DNA of 64,000 bases, from assembly GCA_940671915.1 (NCBI GenBank), contig CALNVZ010003434.1:9880303-9944302 (forward strand). The letters are read 5' to 3'. The position numbers were made by a program, and so were the translations under genes. Positions 56,377-64,000 of this stretch are shown piece by piece. The notes below the pieces were generated by a model. It was not told the DNA's origin and made no database searches. It was given only the letters and a program-made list of their open reading frames with translations. Source of the stretch: Paracentrotus lividus. Taxonomy: Eukaryota > Echinodermata > Echinoidea > Camarodonta > Echinidae. Every line of letters starts with the position of its first letter. The first letter of the stretch is position 1.

Positions 56377-57909
56377 AATGAAAAAAAAAAATCACTAAAA
56401 TTCAAATTACACAAGATTCTTTTGATATTTTTTCTTGAAACTTTCACTAAATGCAGAAGGGTGGATATATTTCGGTAATTAAAGGTCAATAATGACATTT
56501 AATTCATGACAAGGGGGTGATATAACCAAAAAAGTCGCATAAAAAAGTCACAATTAAAATGTAACAACCGTAACAACTTAATTAGCGAAATTAAACAATA
56601 CCAAGTACTTTTTAAGAACTTTTTGTTTGTGAATGCATATAAGACCTAATTGCAAATTAGGGCTAAGAAACTTTGAAGTATGTAACTTCACAAAATTTAC
56701 CATTATGTTAAATTTAAAAAAGATGATGTCCTTTTTACGTAACGTCCATAACGCTCGCTTCCAACAATCGTGGTTAATTAACCAATGAAGCTTAAACAAT
56801 GAAATTTTAGAATGTTGAACTCTTATATGTTTTCTACAAACGCGCAAAGTAATAATCTGTAGTTCCAAATGCAAATACACTTGTTTATCGATTGATTATC
56901 TGAAGTCGCCTCTCAATGTAACGTCCGTAACGATGGAATTGCCCCTATGTAATGTAATTGGGGTAAGTTGTTACATCGACATGGGGAAGGTTGTTGTAAC
57001 AATCTAACCCACTGGGTGATTTTACACATAAAATCAACTGTAGCACAGCCATTAGGCAGAATTACAGGGCATGGCTAGGGGGTATATTAGTGACATACAT
57101 GCACTATAATATACCAGACTATCATCATGTGCCTTCAGTTATACACTGTAAAAATACAAATATTTTTTACAGTGTAAGAGCTATTACAAATTTCAATTTT
57201 TGTCAAAAATTTACTTTGAACTGTGAAAAACGTTTTTTTTTTTTTTTTTTTTTTGATTTACTTTTTAATAAAAAACGGAAAAACGTCACGACCAGCAGTT
57301 CATCACAGCTATATGTAGGCTGTATAGATGCCAGTTAGCACAGCATCCTCTCTTGTTCCAGCTTAGCACACTGAGAACTGTAACAACTGACCCGTGTAAC
57401 TTCCGGGCCCCGGTCTCCCCTAATTTGGGAATTAGGTGGAATAAACTTGCATTAAATCGTCATTTCAATACGGGATAGAATTTTCCTTGGCAACAACAAA
57501 AATAAATTTATCTTCGCCGGATGTTGCTCCTTTTGTCTGCCATTGCAGTAATAACTTTTTGGCCATTATTAATTTGCCACAATGATAATGGAAACATGTA
57601 AACAGTTTGCGGAGAAATATGACTCCTCTTTAATAATTTTATTCACTGATAATCCCAACCTCTTAAAGTCTCATTTTTCGGGGCCTTTGTTCTTTTGTGG
57701 CACATTATTTAAAAATTGTCCTGGTCTGGTCATCTACTGCACTTATATAGGAATAAAAAGAGACAAGTCTCCTCTTTCAGATTATACAAAATTATAACCC
57801 CGAATATGTTCGACAAATCTCTAACCATGATGAATGAAATATGACAACATAATGAAATACTTGTAAAATTTGAAAATATAGCATTTTAGCTATGTTGCAA
57901 TACCAGTGA

Positions 57910-58195
57910 GTAGTGAGTGTAAATAGAGAAAACACAATGAAAACATAAAGAAAGAAAGAAAAAGAATGAATAATCAAAGGAAAGAGAGAACACAATGAAT
58001 GTTATAATGAAAAAGAAAAAAGTGAATAACATAAGGAAAGAGAGAAAAAACAATGAAAACAGAAGGGCAAAATAGGAAAACAATAAGGAAAGATGGAAAA
58101 ACAATGAAAAAACATAAGGAAAGATACAAAACACAATGAAAACACAAGGGAAAAAAAACAATGAATAACTTGAGGGAAGAGAGAAAAAACAATGA
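57910..58195. repeat. ~30-bp A-rich minisatellite
   Basis: Repeated units of ACATAAGGAAAGAGAGAAAA and ACAATGAAAAC type. Minus-strand F/L/S-rich ORFs over it are artefacts. Confidence 0.8.
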
Positions 58196-58508
58196 CCTAC
58201 GTCCTTCGTCGAGACGAACATTATTTTCCCAAATTAGTGTCGTAGATTTCCCAACGGGGAGAGCTACAATCCTGTTACTAGGGGAACCGAAATTGAACGA
58301 TAGCCTAGCTGTTTCTAGCAAATACCAGTTTATACCCTCATACTATTTGCTTACCCGGGATTGAAAATTTTAATGCTTTTCACACACAGCATTATTTGCT
58401 GGATCATGAATATCAATTATATGATATTCATTCATTATTGTTCTCTGATTTTTATGAATTATTCATGAGTGATTCGCTTTACTCAATCAACACACACAAA
58501 ACACTTAT

Positions 58509-59582
58509 GGCCATGCGTTTTAAGTTGGGCCCGTGTTGTGTGACACACTCAAAATTTGTACTTATCGTGGACATTTCCTTGAAAGTGGCTGTAACTTTTT
58601 CAAAATTTATATTAACCCCACAAAAGTATACATTTTCTGGAAGCTGAATGTCTGAGGAGTTCAGAAATGCGCTTAAAATTAACATAGGTGCTGGCGCCCT
58701 TGAAATATTATGAATCTTAGAGCCTGAAAAATTCATGAAAAAAGATGGCTTTGGGAAAAAATTGCAAAAAAAAAAAAATACTGCTTACCCTACAACATTA
58801 TTTACTTCAGATTTGCACTTATCACATTCAGAGCTTTCCAAACATGTATAACTTTCTATACCCTGGGAGAGTTTACTGCATTTTGCTCCCGGCTGGAAAG
58901 ATTACCGTTGAAAATTTCAAATTTTTAAGAAAATGTACCTTGTTGGTGTGTTCTAAGTACGGTAACTCGCTGTTTAAGATACTAGACACGTAATGAAGGA
59001 TCCTATATAAGTTGCTAAGGCAGATAGAAGTAGCAAAGTAGTAGGGCCTACTGACATGTGAAAGTCCCTTTGTCTTGGTAAACATTATTAACCATAATGT
59101 CGCATGTAATGTTAGAGCCCTTTAGCTGTAAAGAAATTGTCATTCATATAGTACAGTGACACAATGTACTACAGTGTCCAACACTAAATCAGCTATAATT
59201 TCTTAAATTATGGATCATAAACAAGCTAAATTACAATGTAAGTGTTTGAGAAGGGTGAATGCATTTCAATAATTAAAAAAAAAAAAAAAATCATCTCTGA
59301 ACATGATTTGACTTTGTTGTACAGCACATGTACCATATTTGCTGCGCGGCTCCTCCTCCACCCCTGACTGTCATTAATTAACAGTTAATTAACAGACAAT
59401 GATGAAATTTTGATATTTTTCAAAACATGTATTTTGTTGCCCTTAATGAGAGCTTTAATTTAATACCAAATTCAGCTATATAGCTTGTATAGTTTTAAAG
59501 TAAATCAATAAACAAAATCATATTTTAAGGAGCAGATGTCACAACTCCACCTTTTTAAGGGCCCAACTCGAAACGCATGGCC
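58509..59582. mobile_element. 1,074-bp DNA element with 22-bp inverted ends and TTAT target duplication
   Basis: Ends GGCCATGCGTTTTAAGTTGG and inverse of CCAACTCGAAACGCATGGCC differ at two positions. TTAT flanks exactly on both sides (58505-58508, 59583-59586). No ORF of note, so it is non-autonomous. Superfamily not assigned. Confidence 0.75.
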
Positions 59583-59586
59583 TTAT

Positions 59587-62500
59587 ACATGTTCAAAAAC
59601 TCAATAAACGTGATAAAGAAAGGTTGTATTTAAACTTGTCTCTTATTATACAGGATCAACCGCACCTATTTTAAAGCCCCACCCAGCTAGGCCCTACGAT
59701 TTTGTGGTCGCCATAATATACGTTCAGACCCTAATTTCATTATACATGAATAATTTCAATTTTATGGATTTTTCGACGATTTTTCTTTTTCATGATAGGG
59801 TTAAGATACATCAAGTCCATCATACAGTCTGTATCTAAAAATATGGTACAGTCGGGGAAATTTGGTATCAAATTAAAGCCAATATATTTTTCTTCTGTTG
59901 CACTTGCAATTTATTTCAATTATTTTGCTTTTGTAGAATAAAAGTTATGTTTTTTTTTGTGAAGACAAGAGAATTCATTCTACACAAACTCATTGTTCTT
60001 TTATCTCCATGTATTTTGGCGGCTATGGCGTGCGCAAAGGGAATTTTCATTGAGGGGATTAACAACCCCCTCAGAAAACTAATCATATCTCAACATCTAC
60101 AGCACCTTAATGAGCTGAAAAATTGCAGAAGAAAGCTTATATTTCCTGCTTTATGGAATATCAAGCAGTTTCATGTTGTGGTCAATCTTCATACAATAAG
60201 AAAGTGTTTCCCAACTCCGTTCCAACTGTACCACTTAATTTCTTACAGACTGTATTGCCAAACGTTATTCCTAGACTATGGGATGGTTCCCAATATTGTC
60301 GCTAGTTTTCCATTTCCGCAGGGTTGAAAAATCCACAACGCTCCTGTCATATGAAAATCCGTTTTAAAACAGGGCAACATCAATGCGATATGTCGCATAT
60401 CTTCTAATTTGCAATACAGCTAGAAAAAAAAAAAGATATCAGCGCTCACTCCAATCTGACTCGGCTGAATCAACTGGAAAAGGCCGGCATTAACTGTGTT
60501 TTTACGTATATTAAAAGCAAATGCACGGCATGTACCTGTCATATTGATCTATGCGGCCTCGTTCAAAACAATTCACATTTCTTTACCCCTAGCGATAGTT
60601 GCGTATGTAAACAACGAGATTCAAACCTCGACGCTTTGATCCAATGAAAAAATGAAAAATTTGTTGAGAAGGATTTATTGGGCCCAATATTATTATTATG
60701 CTTCTAGTACTATATAGAAACATAATCATAATCTATCGGATTCTTTACCTAAATCTTTTCAAATATGTCCAAATCAGGAAATCAGTCATAATAGTAACCA
60801 ATACTATTATCAATGATTTGAGTAGAACAGCACCTAAGTTCGAATCACTATGTTAAATGAAACGTAATGGATCGGAACACAACTGAAAGTCAATTTTGTT
60901 GCAAGAAAACAGATGGGATGGCTTGGGTCCTGGACTTTTCAACGAATATTTACTACTCCCTCAATTTATTTTCTCCTCAATTATAAAGAGAAGTGGAAAA
61001 TGTAATTTCATTTTTATTCATTCCAGAACTACAAATTTAACAAATAATGGTGTGGGTCTCCTAATTTCCACTCGGTTTGAAGCGTCACCTCACGCGGCGT
61101 TTTAATGGCAACTGGAATACAAAGTTGCAATAATGCATTTTAATTGAGTATCTACTCTATGTGTCCCCTCATGGTAGGTCTAAAATTTTCTTTTGCACTC
61201 CATTCTGCTTGTGCAGTACAGGTAGGCGTCGGTATCATGGTTTTGATGATAACGTAACAACTTGAATTCCTTTTGCTAATTGGATGATTAAGAAAAATAT
61301 TGCAGTTTTTCAAAAACTAATTGACTATCAACACAAACATATTTCAAATAGATTTGATTTTACTTAAGAATATGGAAATATTGCATTAAATGCTCTACAC
61401 GTAACCACTTTGTACCACTCTTCCCCTTCCAATGGGGGGGGGGGGAGAGGAGAGAGGAGAGACATAGGGGGTGTGGGAGAGAAATATAAAAGCAATAATC
61501 ATGTACACTTGAAGGCTTAATTTGCAATGACACAGAGTTTGGAAATTAATAATGTGTTGATTACAGCTCTCTGTCATTGTGTTTTGACCCTTATTATGTA
61601 CATGATTATCGTTTTTAAGCACATTACCGGATCCTGATCAATCGGTGCCTTCGAAATGGAACTTTCAGACGCCAAACTGAACGAGGTTGAGAATGCCTCG
61701 TGGCATTGCACGCACTTATTGATAGGTGGCGAAATGTGTAATACACGCAACAAATGGGACATTGCCCAAGTGATCGATTTTCAAATTTTATTATTCTTAA
61801 ATTCTATTTGAATGCTGGTGCAATAACTAAGATATGCGACATTATAGAATTTGCTTTATATATTATTTTATACATTATCATATCCCTAAAGTGTTGTGGG
61901 ATGGCCTAAACCTGGAGAAGTCACAATTTGAGCAACATCCTATAGTCTATCCGTTTTGCTATACATTTGTGTGTGTCTTTAAAGCAGATGTAAGAAGCCT
62001 TTCATTGCCGAGGCTTTTCTTTTGTGTCTGGTGCTGATTATCTGAGACTTTGTCTTATCCTCTGTGAATAGAATTAATCATACATGTAGCAGCACAATGA
62101 GGACTTACAGATCGGAACTTGCTGTTTGAACTGTAAATTGGAGCTACTCGTTATGTAGTATGTAGCCGACTGACATGAAGCCCGACATGAAACATGCAAA
62201 GAAGCAACAAAAATACTGAATTGAAGCAACAAAGAATCTACACCATAATACCTGTAAGTATGTATGCTGTTCTTGACAATGATATTGACATTATCTCACT
62301 CTCGAGACGTCTCTGCAGCTCGGACACGTCTCCGAGAATGATTATTCATAATGTGCATCAACGAATAGCGATTGTGTTTTATTATGCGTAAACAGCATTC
62401 ATTCAGTCTTGCCATCATTTTTTTTTTATAACTTGAAAAATGGAGTTTTGAAACCAGTCACTTATAAACCTATCATTTATGTGACATACTGTGAAGCAAG

Positions 62501-64000
62501 AAGGTTTCATCGGACAGGTGGAGTTTTATTATAATCATCACACATATTATATTCGATTAAAGTAAACTTATCGAGATGAACTGTAACCACGGATAGAATC
62601 CGCTGTATATAGGAAATACAGAATATAGATGAAAACGATATGGAAACAATTCAAATCAATTACATTATTCTTTGTCTCAACAAGTATTATGGTTCGGAAT
62701 ACATGACCTGCCCGTCACATCATTCTTTTTATCGTGTTTGTTTATGTTTCTTTTAGTTAACGTTTCATGTGTTGGAAGTTTTTGTTGCACTGGGACTGTT
62801 TCAAAGGAGGATTATTATATCGTTTGTCAACTTGAATATTTTAGGCTATATGTTTAGTTGGGCATGCGTGGTCACTCAAACGCTGTTGTTTTCCGTCTTT
62901 GTAATTAAAGACATAAAATAAACAAACGTCCGAAGTCCATCTCTGTTGGGTCGTTCTGATTCCAAAATGAGTTCAATACATGTATCAAGAAAAGCAGCCC
63001 TGTATAGTAGGATTATTACGGGGGTGGACCTGTGTGAGCCCGCCTGCCCTGGCCCCCCCCCCCCCCGAATACGCGCATGAAAATTAATGCGATTCCAAAA
63101 TGCAAAAAGGGCCTCATAAACTGACTAATGATTTACTTTTATATCCTTCCGAAAATGATAACCTCCTGAGACAAACCATGAAAGTGGCTGTGCAAAGTGC
63201 AACCGGAAAAATTGCCTTATAATGACATGAAGGCATTTACCTTTTATCTATTCTCCAGTTCCTGTTGAAACTATGACAACCCTCCCAAAAATTGAAAGCC
63301 AGCACGAAGCGAAAAAAAACCCTCTGAAACTGAAACCCAGATTTGCTTCAGCGACGTCATTAATCTAGTCCGGTCTATTATGATACAGTTTCTTCATGCA
63401 CCTTAAAACCATTACGAACCAGCAACCTTGTATAGCACAATTCCAAGTCCTCACCTGCCCTGGGGCCCGTTTCTCGAAACCGTCATAAGTTACATCCACT
63501 GATCTCTACCCAAATTTTTGGGTAGAGATCAGTGGTTACATCCAATCGAAACGCGTGTCCATGGGTTGTCCAAGAACTTAAAAATATTATTGTTGGTTAT
63601 CCCAAAACTAGCTATGCACACAGTCAATGGGAGGTTTTGCCTGTTCGCTCTCGCTTTAATAGACCAGATTGCTAACGTATTCAAATTTTATGCATACTTT
63701 TTCCTGGCGACATAGTTGCAAGGTATTCAAACAACCTGTAATACAAGAAGGAAGTATAATACATGGAATCCAGTTTTCATGTATTAGTTGTTACTATGTC
63801 AGGCAAACCTCCGGAAAGCTTTCAGGTTGTCAATAACAACTTTTGTAAAAAAGAAAAAGAAAAAAGTATGCATCAAATATGAATATAAAGGGGCTTTCGT
63901 TTGCGATCATTGTGGTGATTGGTGATATCTGATGTATAATTATAATATGTAATAGTCTTTGCGATGAGAAGACTTCGAGCAAAGACTATCAGGTCATGTT
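59587..64000. other. no supported gene
   Basis: AT-rich DNA with a G-run at 61.43 kb, a C-run at 63.05 kb and the palindrome at 63.5 kb. The longest ORF (59,947-60,327, 126 codons) has no recognisable domain or splice context. Confidence 0.55.
63496..63535. repeat. 40-bp palindrome, 19-bp perfect arms
   Basis: CCACTGATCTCTACCCAAA, centre TT, then its exact inverse. GTTACATCC lies just outside both arms in direct orientation. Confidence 0.95.

Larger units (their letters stand above)
53632..57422. mobile_element. ~3.8-kb element with AGACCGGG inverted ends, host of a nested element
   Basis: The left end TAGGAGACCGGGGATGGAAG and the inverse of the right end (TAGGGGAGACCGGGGCCCGG) agree and both continue AAGTTAC. 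GGGGTAAGTTGTTACA phrases recur at 53,840-53,900 and 56,950-57,005. No transposase recognised. Target duplication not clear. Confidence 0.5.

Noticed and set aside
59947..60327. 126-residue ORF on the plus strand
   Set aside because: No domain, no splice context and AT-rich codon usage; length is plausible by chance.
62672..62857. Short ORF with a hydrophobic start and several cysteines
   Set aside because: Resembles a signal peptide plus Cys-rich start, but there is no supporting exon or donor; too weak to annotate.

Overview
The window is animal nuclear DNA and is most likely from an echinoderm, probably a sea urchin. It is AT-rich, and coding sequence sits in small exons with consensus splice sites separated by long introns. 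The introns are full of short inverted-repeat elements, tRNA-derived SINEs whose tails end in TTATTATT after a GCGCTATATAAATCGAAA-like sequence, and simple repeats. Species identity is inference from repeat style. There is no prokaryotic gene, operon or CRISPR array.

Two genes are supported. (1) Minus strand, about 1 to 17,762: a gamma-synergin (SYNRG, AP-1 gamma-ear binding) homologue. Thirteen exons can be placed; nearly all join in consistent phase. In transcription order they encode a Q/G/P/M-rich region, a charged K/E/Q coiled coil, a first DDFGDF motif, an EH domain, low-complexity linkers, a 1,545-bp exon full of DFGDF-type adaptor-binding motifs, and at the low-coordinate end a tandemly duplicated exon family (DxRxRVDSFG). 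The 5' end (first exon) was not found and the 3' end lies outside the window. (2) Plus strand, 39,417 to 47,090: a complete 146-residue single-pass membrane protein with 24 cysteines in about 100 residues after the membrane segment. It has five coding exons and every intron is phase 0. I do not recognise its family.

The two genes face away from each other across 18-22 kb. An inverted copy of the same ~0.5-kb promoter-like DNA lies upstream of each gene (20.1-20.5 plus 28.07-28.2 kb, and 38.55-39.06 kb). The copy on the synergin side is split by a 7,575-bp insertion with terminal inverted repeats and a 4-bp target duplication; the other copy preserves the empty site.

From a 25-N gap at 29.1 kb to about 36.67 kb, most of the sequence looks like a heavily corrupted collinear copy of 36.67-41.69 kb, including garbled copies of exons 1-3 of gene 2. 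It most likely comes from uncorrected read fill, and ORFs in it should not be annotated. From 47.1 to 64 kb I find no convincing gene: this is a mosaic of MITE-like elements, a tandem repeat carrying many GGTCACGTGTGTGACC palindromes, a nested pair of inverted-repeat elements (53.6-57.4 kb) and a 1,074-bp element with TTAT target duplications (58.5-59.6 kb). No novel enzymatic or defence system was seen. The most notable items are the cysteine-rich membrane protein, the paired promoter arms with their insertion, the exon amplification in synergin and the CACGTG palindrome array.
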